Positions 9,736-20,731 of a DNA stretch of 64,000 bases are shown in pieces. This DNA comes from Culex pipiens pallens (Eukaryota; Arthropoda; Insecta; Diptera; Culicidae), in contig NC_068938.1 of NCBI RefSeq assembly GCF_016801865.2, positions 130,786,689 through 130,850,688 of the forward strand, given 5' to 3'. The notes under the pieces are model-generated. The model did no database searches. It had not been told where the DNA came from and saw only the letters and a program-made list of their open reading frames with translations. Made by a program: the position numbers and the translations under genes. The stretch's first letter is position 1. Each line of letters begins with the position of its first letter.

Positions 9736-10339
9736 TTTGGTACAGAAATTCTCAGCATGAAAAAAGAAAATTACAAATCTCAGTCAAGGGACTCGTAATC
9801 GGGCTGTAGTGGACGAATTTGGATGCTTCAAATGGCAAAAGGTAGCTTTTTTGTCCACATTGGCTAGTATGCAGATTGGAAGGATAGGGGTCAAGAAACA
9901 GCTTTACGAACAGACGAACAAAGGAGAAAGAGCGATTTCTTGGGGCTTTTCTGCACCCTCTCTGACTTGCTTGCGCTGCCGCTGCTGCCCATTTGATTTT
10001 TTTCTTGACCGGTTCCTTCCGAAGCGTAAACCGCTTATATCTGATTACCACTAAAGTTCCGTCAAGAGTAACCCCCTTTTCGGTTCCGAGAGAAAATGAG
10101 TCGTTTTTATTGTTCCTGTAAAGTGATGCGAGTGCTCGCCACCAGGTGGCTATCAAATTTGCATCCGGACCGCGCGGATAACCCCTTTTAATTTATGCAA
10201 TCATTTGTTTTGACATTTCAAGTTCGCAAAAAAAGGCGCGCAAATTTCGTTCCAAACGAAAACATCTGCCTCGCCACACACTTCAGAGCTCGCTCGTAAA
10301 GTGCAGTTTACTTGAATTAAGTGATTTTTTGTTTTAAAT
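9736..10339 (+). promoter_or_regulatory. Upstream region of MCMBP with an E2F-like site
   Basis: About 600 bases before the MCMBP start. GGCGCGCAAA at 10235-10244 (inverse TTTGCGCGCC) resembles the E2F consensus TTTSSCGC and is about 100 bp upstream of the ATG, a sensible place for an S-phase gene. An open frame on the - strand at 9800-10060 contains an alanine run, but I do not recognise it. No TATA box is evident. Confidence 0.35.
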
Positions 10340-12223
10340 ATGTTGGACCTAACGTCGTGGACGCCGGAATACTTCTGCGAAAATGCAACGAGTTGCGCGG
10401 AACACCTTTCGAAAGCGGAAGATCGCGCCACAATCCCACTGCTAAACTGCAGCAAGCTGCACAACCTGCGGGACAACACGCTGGTTCGGTTCCGCGGAAT
10501 GATCCAAGATATGCAGGACCCGGAGTGCTTTCTGGAGCGGTACGAGGTGCGCCGGAAGGGCGGCGATGGCGGGCTGGTGCGCGTTCAGGACGGTCGCTAC
10601 CGAGACGTGCTTGTGATGAACAAGGACGAAGAAACGGTCGATCTGAGGGCTTCGAGCAACAAGTACGGCGAGCGGAGGTCCATGTTTGTGATTTCGATCC
10701 CCGGGTACAACGGGTGGGCTGTGGAGTGCGAGGAGAAGCTGAGCGGTGGTGGTGGTGGGGTGTTGAGTGCTGGGGTGAATGAAGTCGGGAGTCCAAGGTC
10801 GGTGAAGAGGCCGCTGGTGGAGGATGAGGATATGGAGGTGGATGAGGCTGGTGGTGTTAAGGAACACCAGTTCAAAAAACCTTTGGTGCCTGCGGCAACA
10901 TCGACGACTAAGGGATCTTCCGGAAGTACGTCGACCTCAACTGGCACGAACGGCAAGATTCTTTCAGCGGAATATCTCCTGAACTCGCCAATCCCTGATC
11001 GTCCAAGCAAAGCTTGTCTGATCAAACTGTACTCCAACTTGGAAGAATCCACTCTCAATTCGCTGGTCGACGTCGTTGGATTCCTTTCGGTTGACCCCGC
11101 CCTAGACGGTAGCACCGACCAGATGGAAGACGAGGACGAGCTTTCCGAACATCAGGCAACGCATCCACCTCCGTCCCTAATCCCTCGAATCCACGCCATC
11201 AGCGTTCAAAAGCTCAAACACGTCAACCCACTCGTACAGGAACCCGCGACTCCGCTGGAAACCTCCGACATTTGGCGGGACATCCAGAACCTTCTCACGC
11301 AGTGTCTTTTCGGGGATCGAATCGCCGCCGAGTACCTGTTCTGTCACCTGCTGTCCACGGTTTACATTCGCAACGAGCTGGAATCGCTTGGGCAGTTCAG
11401 TCTCAACCTGAGCAACGTTCCGGCGGAAACGCTACCCCGGTACACTGTAGGACTGTACGAGATTCTGGAGCTGTTGCTGCCCGCCAGTCACTACTTCCCG
11501 ATGACGCTGGAGAACATGAACACGATGCAGTTTGTGCCCAAGTAAGTCTTTTCTGAAGTGAATTCATTTAAATCCGAAACTAACCGTCTCCCTCCTCTCT
11601 CCCGCAGAAAAGACTACACCACGAACAAGCTGACCAGCGGCCTGCTCCAGCTGGCCCCCCACACCCATCTCCTCCTCGACGAAACGCGCCTCCAAGCGGG
11701 CAAACTCGAGAGCAGCGGCGTCGAAGCCGTCCAGAACATCGCCCACCTGATCAAGAACCAAAAGCTCAAGTACAACTTCCAGTTCTACCAGCTCGAGTTC
11801 AACTCGGATGTCCCAGTCCTCGTGCTAAGCGAAGGCAAAAGCATGCTCCCCACCAACTGCCACACCCCCCTCCTCCCAGACCCGGACACAATCCCCCTCA
11901 TCGACGAAACCCTCAAAGCTGGCAAGCACTTTAGCCAGCCCAAACTGGCGGAGATGCGACGATTCCTGACGGTGCAGCGCATCCGCGACTTTGACATGAA
12001 GACGTTCGATCCGGAAATCATCCAGAATGACTTTCTGCGGATGCGCAAGGAGGTGGACGCCTCGGCGGAGGATTTGCACTCGCTGCTGGTGCTGGCACGG
12101 CTGGCGGGACTTTCGCGGGGAAAGGTGTCGCTCGATAGTGAGTGCTGGGAGCACGCGAAGGAGCTGGAGCAGGAGCGGAAGAGGCGCGTGGAGCTGTTTG
12201 CCAAGAAGAAGAATGAACCGTGA
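10340..12223 (+). CDS. MCMBP: Mini-chromosome maintenance complex-binding protein
   Basis: Exons 10340-11541 and 11608-12223 join over a 66-bp GT-AG intron (1202 + 616 nt) to give 605 residues, near the family's usual length. MCMBP binds MCM3-7 and is linked to MCM unloading and supply in the nucleus. Family landmarks are present in order: LVRFRGMIQDMQDPE and KYRDV-like GRYRDV near the N terminus; an acidic, low-complexity stretch with DEDMEVDEAGG; FLSVDPALD; PPSLIPRIHAI with QKLKHVNPL; LFGDRIAAEYLFCHLLSTVY; MTLENMN with FVPKKDYTTNKLTSGLLQL across the splice; and a C-terminal DLHSLLVLARLAGLS. The internal Ser/Thr/Gly-rich linker (about 195-205) is variable in the family. AATAAA lies at 12274-12279. 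The match in residue order across the junction confirms the intron. Confidence 0.95.
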
Positions 12224-12993
12224 GGTACCTGATTGTGTGTGTTTTCTCTGTTAAGTTATACACTTTTTTTTTCAATAAAATGAAGGTATTTTTAAGCAAC
12301 TTATTTTTTGTATTTTTGTTGTATTTAAACCACCTGTAAAATTTCGCAAAGCAAAACTTGTTTTACTTTTTTGAGTTATTTAATTTAGTTTTTCAAATAA
12401 TCAGTTCAGTTTGGCATGCTTAACAACCTTACAGAAAAAACTAACTTAATCCACTTCTGTGGTTGGTGCCTTCTTTACTTTTTACAAACAGGGAGTAACA
12501 TGATGGGACACACACATTTGAACACAAATTCATCTATTTTTTTAGAACCGGAATAAAAAAGTACACAAATATCACTGAAATGGTAATATCTTGAGACAGG
12601 GTTGCCAGATTATCAATGTTTTGGACTCGTTGGAAAGGTCTTTCGATTACCTAACCAACGATTATTCGGATGATAGATTCGGACATAGTTTATATACATT
12701 TAAAAGAGATCCGGCTTTAAAATGGTACATAAATATCACTTAAGTGGTCATAACTCAAGACAGGGTTGCCAGATCATCAACTTTTTGGACTCATTTAAGT
12801 TAGATCCGGTTATATGTGAAAACACATTTTTATACATAACTTTTGAACTACTTATCGAAACTTCAAACAATTCAATAGAGACGTATGGAACCCTAAACTT
12901 AGTCTAATGCGACCGGTTTGACCTAAATCGGTTCAGCCAGTGCTGAGAAAACTGAGTTACAATATTGGTCACACTCATACACACAGCCATTTG

Positions 12994-15042
12994 CAGGGCT
13001 GCGGAGTCGGGTCATATTTCAAACGACTCCGACTCCGACTCCGACTCCGGCTTTCAACAAAAGGTTGGCTCCGACTCCGGCCAACCAACTCTAGCCGACT
13101 CCGACTCCGACTCCGACTCCAGCTTTCAACAAATAGTTGGCTCCGACTCCGACTCCGACTCCACATATTTTTAAATGTTTCAAAAGTTAGTTATCTATTA
13201 TCAGTTAATTATTTTTAAATCATTGATAAATAGGATTATTTAAATACTCTCTAAGCGTCATGTTTTTCTCAAGAAAAATAAGTTAAGTAAAAGTTAAGTA
13301 AAGTAAATAAACGGAAAAAAAGTTTCTAGGTTACAAATTTTATACGTTATGGAAACAGAAATCAAAAAATATCTTCAGTTTTAGAGGCATTTTGAGAAGA
13401 AAAGTTTTGTAAGTAAATTTGGATTTATTGCTTAACCTCAAATTTGAAAATATTTTTTTCAAAGCTAATAAATTTAAATATTACATTGTTATTTTTGAAT
13501 GAATAACTAAAAGAAACTTGGCCTTAATGATCTATTCAACAAAAATCAAAAATCAAAATCAAATTATTCGCTTGCCTTGGCGTTCCCGATTACGGGATTC
13601 CTACTCGAAACTTGATGTCCGAAGGCTTGATTGTTGAGGCAATTGCAAACCTCTTTTTACACCTAAGCTTCCATCCACCCCGGGATTCGAACTGACGACC
13701 TTTGGATTGTGAGTCCAACTGCCTACCAGCGACTCCACCGAGGCAGGACCCAGGGAGACGACTCCTACACCTGGAATGAGCTATCGACCTAACCTCTAGG
13801 TTAGACCGGGGCCAACATTTACTTCCCCATCCGACGGAAGGCGTGATCAGACAAATCTCGTCTCAAAATTTGCCACCGGGACCTTCTGGGATCGAACCCA
13901 GGCCGACTGGGTGAGAGGCAATCACGCTTGCCCCTACACCACGGTCCCGGCCGATCTATTCAACAATAAAATTCAATTTGCTCACTTTCAGTATGACATT
14001 TGCAAGAAGCACAGTGACAGGCACCTTGTTTTTTCAATGACAATTTTAAACGAAACATTTTTTTTGTTTTTTTTTAGGACGTACATGGACATCACGCCAT
14101 GGCTGAAGGAGATTATTATTGCAAATCAATGTATTTTAACAATTTCTTCGTGGAAAGGACGCTTAAGATGTCCTTTTCAAATATCTGTGACATTTTTTTA
14201 TTTTAATTTTAATATTTTATATACTTTAAAAAGGAGGTTCACGATACTTCGTGAAACCTAAAACGAAGCTTTATGAATGATCTTGCGCCTCCATAAAAAT
14301 ATATGAAAAAACTTAAAATATAATAAAAAACAAATATCGACAAGTAAAATATTTTCTAGGTTACAAATATTTTATTTTGTTAAGGTACATTGATTTGCAA
14401 TGATTATCACCTTCCGTCATAATGGCGTGGGACATACAGTATGAGAAAATTCGTACCAGTTGATAATATTTTGATTCTGTTTTTTTATTTATAATATTTG
14501 AAAAATAAATTAAAATCCTATATTTTGTTCTATACATTTTTTTATTAGTTTATTTTTGTACTGAATTCTTGAGATTTGTTCAACGATAATTTGCAACGAT
14601 ATCAAAAAAGTTTACCTAAAATCAACATCAACAGCCAATGATTATTTCAAAATTTGTTGCAACTTCTTTTGATATTTTTTGATAGTTTCAATTATTTTAA
14701 ATGCAACACTTTGATTTTCTTGTACTCATGGTGTAATAACACAATTAGAGCTTTTCAATCACAATAAAAAGCTTCAATAACATAATGGCATCTGATAAAT
14801 CAATTAAAAATAAAAGATATTTTTTAAATTAAACTGTTCTATAGGAAATACTGAACAATAAAAAAAATATTTTTTGTTGAATTTAAGATAACTCCGGCTC
14901 CGACTCCGACTCCAGGTTATCAGAAATCTTCAGCTCCGACTCCGACTCCGACTCCAGCTCTTAAAATTTAGCCGACTCCGGCTCCGACTCCGACTCCAGC
15001 TGTTCGAGTTTTGACGACTCCGACTCCGACTCCACAGCCCTG
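12994..15042. mobile_element. hAT-type element with GACTCC-rich ends
   Basis: It begins CAGGGCTGCGGAGTCGG and ends in the inverse, CCGACTCCACAGCCCTG. CAGGG termini and an 8-bp duplication are hAT features. The flanks are GCCATTTG (12986-12993) and GACATTAG (15043-15050), each one change from GACATTTG, the sequence in the uninterrupted copy near 45386. Inside each end lie short runs of CGACTC/GACTCC (13024-13163 and 14890-15035). The middle is AT-rich and has no transposase, so it is non-autonomous. A SINE is inserted at 13543-13952. Confidence 0.85.
13543..13952 (-). mobile_element. SINE with two tRNA-like heads
   Basis: A 410-bp element on the - strand between perfect 14-bp duplications GATCTATTCAACAA (13529-13542 and 13953-13966). 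The 5' head (13950-13876) is tRNA-Glu-like: GGGACCGTGGTGTAGGGGC contains an A box, a CTC-bearing anticodon loop follows, then GGGTTCGATCCCAG as B box. A second tRNA-like block (13752-13671) has a TTGGA/TCCAA anticodon stem around loop CTCACAA and its own B box, AGTTCGAATCCCGG. The 3' end is A/T-rich. The Glu-like head resembles mosquito Feilai-type SINEs from memory; the family name is inference. Confidence 0.85.
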
Positions 15043-15173
15043 GACATTAGTTTAGTTTACGATTCTGAGTCGATAGGTATCTCGATAGGTATACATGAAG
15101 GTGGGTCTACGACGTTTCTGAAAGAAGTTCATTTTCCGAGCAGGATTATAGCCTTACCGCAGGTGAGGAAGGC

Positions 15174-18100
15174 AAAATGCGGTGAAAATTGTCCGGAAAA
15201 TGGTAAAATTATCACTTTTCTGAAAATCGCCATATAAAAACCAGGTTTTGTGCTAACTATTTTGACAGCTAAAAAAGCCAGTCCTAAGTTATTTAACCCT
15301 CTACTGCCCAAATTTTTTTTCGAAAATTTTTGGCACCATTATCATTGAAATTGTAGAATACTGCGTAGAGGCATAGTCTGGGACACTTCAAAAGTTACTG
15401 TATACTTCTTTTTACATAAAACTGGAGTTTTTTTTTGAAAAGGATCAATAAACCAAATTTTCAGTTTTTGCTTTTTGGGTGTTTTTTAATACCCCTGACT
15501 CAAGGCGGTTCTAAAAACACACAAAAAGCAAAAACTGGAAATTTGGTTTATTGGACCTTTTAAAAAAACTCCAGAAATATAGAAAATGTTAATAAAAAAC
15601 AAGCCAAAGTTGACCTCTAAAAACTAGAATATTATTTTTTCGAATAATATTTTTTTCAAAAAGATCGGAAAATTTCACGAATGTTTCATGTATTAACATT
15701 GAAAATCGGACCATTAATTGCTGAGATATCGTCATTAGAAAATGGTGGGCTGTTTGGGTGAGACTTAGAAAACTTCAATTTTCGTGTTTCTTTTTCTTTA
15801 AGCCGCTGTATCTCAGCAACCAGAGGTCCAATCTTCAATGTCTCTTAGACAATTTTATAGAAAATTTTCTGAACTTTTCAAAAAAAATATTTTTGGAAAT
15901 GGTCACTCATGGTCACTATTTTTAAAAATTGAAAAACTGCAAATATTTCGCTAAAATCAAACTTTCGGTGGCTATATCTTGAAAACGGAGCCCTTTATCA
16001 AAAAATCTGTAAAGTACTTTTCGATTGCAAATTCAATTTTTCATAAAAAAAATTAGGTCAAAAAAATTTTATGTATAAAATTTCGATTTTTTCCAAAAAT
16101 CACCAGTTTTTCAAAAAATCATAACTCGGCGGCAGATTTTTTGACTATGTTTCTCTATAGCTCGAAAGTTGCGATTTTTTGTCCCCTAAAACATATCAAA
16201 AAATCTCGAAAATCAAAAAATACGTATTTTGGGAATTTGAGTTTTTGTAAAAAAAAAAGTTAATAAAAAAATCGGGAAATTTGTTTTTCCGTGTACCTAT
16301 TTTTTTCTAAATAGCCCTTAACAATACCTACAACTTTGCCGAAGACACCAAATTGATCAAAAAATTCCTTCAAAAGTTACAGATTTTCGAATATATACGT
16401 ACCATTTTTGTATGAACAGCTGCCAAATTTGTATGGAAATTTATATGGACAAACTAATGATGCAAAATGGCTTCTTTGGTCATAGGGAAGGCCCCCACAA
16501 AGTTTGAGCCAAATCAAAAAATACAAAAAATAAAAATGGTCGAAATCGGCCGGTTTTGTAGAGAATTGCTCAGTTGTTTATTTACATTTCCAGTCGCAGT
16601 TTCCACCAAACTGGACATTCGCACTTTAAAATTGCAATTGACAGGTGAGCAACATCGGCTCGCTATGATCATTTTTTGAGAAAATTAAAATTTCTCAAGG
16701 CAGCTTGACAAGCCGGAATAGTGCGATCGATAGCAATTATTTAGTGCGAAGTCCAAGTTAGTGAGAATTGCGCAATATTTGCAATAAATTCAATTAATTT
16801 GAAAAAAACGTAATAAAATGTAGATTCCCTTTTCGATAAAACGACAGGAACTATACAAACAATATTTTTAAAATTAAAACATTGTTATCAAGATATCTTT
16901 TGTATTTTACTTCTCAATGTGTTTTTCTATTTCAAGGATAGGCTAATATAAAAATACTTTTCAGAGGTTTTTCCAATGTGTTTCGAAAACAAAAATTGTA
17001 CAAAAAATTAACTGCCATTTAAAATTATTATAAATAAATAATAAAGGCACGGTTCTTAGTTTTGTGATACTTTTGAATAACTTAACAAAAAGTTAAAATA
17101 AAATTAGCGATAGTCTTATTTCGTGCAGTATTGTATCGAAGGAAATTATTGTTTCAACGGTTTAAGCAGATTTCACGTAATTATAAATATTTTTTTGAAT
17201 CTCTAAAGTCCATGTAGCATATTTTCAGATAAGTCTTATTTTTTTAATAGCTATTTTAATGGCTTATTCTTCTTGCACCACTTTACATGAAATGTTTACT
17301 ATTTGTATGGTCATGTCAGTTATTAACATAAACTTCAAAATTATTTTATTTATTATGAGTGGAAAGGAGTTTTTGTTGCAACTCGCAGTTAAAATCTTGG
17401 TTAAAATACATATGCGATAATTTTCTAAATTGATACGAAAATTATTATTTATTTCAAATATTTATAAGTCGCTGAATTATAATTCATTCATACAAAAATG
17501 TATTGTTCGCTATTCACGATAAAAAAGAAGATAAATGGGAATGGAAATGCTAACTAAAACAATTCAATCGATTTTTTTGTGATTCATAAAGATCCAGTTC
17601 AAAAATATCACAGAAACTTAAAAAAAATGGTTTATAATTTTAAAACTAATTTTAATAACTACGTTCAATCTCTCTTGCTCATGGTTACTTCAGTGCACCA
17701 AAATTTTGAACTCAAAGAAACAATTAAAAAAAGATAATATTGTCGATGGTAAAATATTTCAACAGTTCATCACTAACAAATTTTTTGAATGGTTTTGTGG
17801 TCAGAAAAATCACCAGGCTAGCTCAAATCTGGCCCTGGAGAACTCGAAATATCTCCAGCCAGGAAACCGGAATCTAGGTTTTGAGGCATCGTGTTTGGTG
17901 TTAAATTACTGAGCAAACGAACCCAAAAGAACTAAAATTGGTTTAGTTTGAGCCAAGATATGGAAATTATTGAATATTAAACACCCAAGTGATATTTAAA
18001 TGGTTAACAAATCTGTGATGTAAACATTTAAAACTGTAAAATACGGTCCACACCAAAATCTCCTGAGCCTTCGCAATTTGCTTATTATGGAAAATCAAAT

Positions 18101-20723
18101 CACGTTAAAAATAATTTAAGTCGTTGAGCTCAGTTATGCCCCAAAATCATCCGAAGTGATCTGGAAAAATGTAACGTGTGTAAGAATGTTTATAAATATG
18201 TACCCTTTAGGCATTTCAAACATTATGTTCAGAAACATAAAAAAAACTTTAAACCTAACTCTAAATTTTGTAAAGTAACTCATGCTAAAAATTGTGGAAC
18301 AACAAGTTAGTAAAAAGATGAATTCTGAAAAATCTTAAAAAAAGATGATAAAATGATTTTTTTGAAAATATTGTGTTTGTTTATTTGTTTATCACAAGTA
18401 AATCTGTAGAACTTTATAAAAGTAAAACTTGGATCAGTCGAGTTTCGGCTGTATGGGTTATCATAAATAAAATGATTTTTTTGTTAACATGTAAAAGTTA
18501 ACACTTTATTGTCGTTTTTCTCCTCGATAAACTCGATAAACAAAAAAAAAAAAAGCTGTCGTTTTGATACAAACAGTGATAAATCCAACCTCTAATCTTC
18601 TTGCTAAATCGATTAATCTTTTGTTTGATATTTTTGCTCAATCTTACCCTAAACGGTCCCATAAATTTAAATGCATGGAGAGACGATTGTTGCATATTGA
18701 AATAAATAAAAATATGTTAGATATTAAACTTCATATAAATATTGCCAATGTGTTTTTTTATTTAAAAGTTTCATGTTTTTATTTTTTTGTATATTTTAAT
18801 CAAAACTTATGAGTTTATTTCATCCTCCAATACCTACAATTTATTTTGTATGTATTTTTTCCAGCATATTCTTTATTTTATTTTTTTGTTAACAGTTGAA
18901 CTTTATTACAAAAAAATCTTCCAGATTTGATATTTTTGTGTACCATTAATAGACCATTAATTTAAAAAAATTGATGGTGAAATGGTATTGAAATATGTAG
19001 AAAAAAGGAGGATTTTATGTTATATAACAATTGAATTATTTTACTTCTATAGCGATTCTGTTATTTCATGCTAAATAAAAAAAAATATTCAAAACTAATG
19101 TTATGTGCCCTTTCAGACCACTAGAAACGCTTTGATTTTTTTCAGTTTTTAAGTTTATCTTCATTGGATTCTTCTGTGAGCAAAAATTTCTTTTTAAATA
19201 TCTATTGCATTAAAAACTAATTCTAATTATTTTTTTTGAATCATTTTTGTGCTGCCATTTTTTAAGGAAATTTGTAATAGTCGTTCTGAAATTTAGAGTT
19301 ATAATTATTTTAATGAATCCAATTAAATAAAAAAAATAGGCGTGGAAAAGAAGTATGCAACTAAGGTTTTTTTTTTAATTTACAAAAAATATTTGAAATA
19401 TTTTGAAATGATTCGAAACACAAACCCAAAATTAAAAACAAGGCAAACAATATGTGTTGAAATAATTTTATTTTGATCACTTAAAAAAACTAAACTTTTC
19501 ATTTTTTATATGTGAACGTCTTAAGTTATCTATACATTAGACAAAATCATACATGATTTTTTTCTTTTACATCTAGTGTTTTTCTTTAAAAAGGTTCTAT
19601 AAGCTATTGTCTTTCATATGTTTATAGGGCCTTTTCGAAAAAAAATTCTAGATATGTATTGTAATACAAACAGTAATGAAGAAAGTGCTACAAATTCATT
19701 AGTAAAAGTGACCTTTTTATCTGTGTATACATAATCGCTATAGTTTAGCCTGTCTGACTTTTTCGCATTTAATGAATTGGTTAAAATTTGAGTTTTTGGG
19801 TGACTTAAGAAAAAAAAAACTCGTTAAGTGTTTTAGTCAATATTTTTAGCGACTTAAATAAAAAACTAATGAAAATCATATTTCAATCATTGAATTTAAT
19901 TAAAATTAAATGTCTTATTTAGGAATTTCCATGGAAATTTTTTCTTTTATTTTATAATAACAATATACCAGGAGAACAACTCCTACGGAATGACTCAACG
20001 GCCTAACAACAACTAAGACCGAGACCAAAGTTTTACTACTGAGAACCACATTAAAAATCTTATATAACTTCGTACATATTTTTTTGTTTTTATTTTTTTT
20101 AATATAAACAGAGGTAGACTTAATACTTAATTAATACATAATTATTTCAAAACATGAAGAAAATAATATGAAAAATGGCAGAACTCAAATAAAATTTATT
20201 TATGTTTCCTAGGGTAATTCAAATTCGAGCTTCTTCGGAACTACTCCCTGAAATCAAAGATTGACACATGGATATATTCCAAATTTGAGCTCATTCTGAC
20301 CACGGGTTCCTAAAAATATGGTGTCTTGAGGGAAGTAAAATTAATGAAAGTTCTACATCTGAGAAATGGTTAGAATCGGATAACTATTGCGCCCTTCACG
20401 GGTAAAAAAGTGAAACAGTTGCCATTCTCTATACATTTTGACGATTTCTCCCATACAAACTTCATACGATTAGATGGAGGGGTTCCGGTGGTCAGAATGA
20501 GCTCATATTTGGAATAAGGGACAGCGTTTTTTTAACAATAGCCAAAATCTTGGTAAACAAGCACCTTCAACCTTTTGAACACCTATTTGTAATTTTTTTG
20601 CGACAATTCTTAAGTGATTAAAAAGAATAGTTGGTAAAATACTTGCGTATTTTGACAGTAATCAAACTTGATGTAGATCTAAGAAGATTAATTCTGAATT
20701 TGTAAAATGCTATGTACAGTTGG
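15174..20723. other. AT-rich repeat-derived DNA, no gene
   Basis: No coding region supported. 15600-16560 belongs to a family also seen at 40400-41330 and partly at 48020-48160 (landmarks: GGCTATATCTTGAAAACGG and AACAGCTGCCAAATTTGTAT). 17000-20000 is AT-rich with scattered stops and no structure I can name. TTAA plus CCCTCTACTGCCC at 15293 may be the left end of a very large element. Confidence 0.6.
20270..20520. repeat. Inverted repeat, GAGCTCATTCTGACCAC arms
   Basis: TTCCAAATTTGAGCTCATTC (20276) pairs with GAATGAGCTCATATTTGGAA (about 20495). Spacing is about 190 bp. Likely part of a decayed mobile element. Confidence 0.5.
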
Positions 20724-20731
20724 GTTACTCA

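Larger units (their letters stand above)
12443..15176. repeat. Old dispersed element, copy 1 (interrupted)
   Basis: 12443-12993 and 15043-15176 together match the intact copy at 44843-45514. Shared landmarks are CTTAATCCAC at the left, GTTGCCAGATC/GTTGTCAGATC, GATTCTGAGTCGATAGGTAT and a terminal GTGAGGAAGGCAAAA. The right end can form a hairpin (GCCTT...GAGGAAGGC). The hAT-type element at 12994-15042 splits it. The class of this older element is not clear. Confidence 0.75.

Noticed and set aside
12965..13174. Arg/Ser or Asp/Ser dipeptide repeat protein
   Set aside because: It reads the GACTCC runs at the end of a hAT-type element; frames on both strands are equally open.
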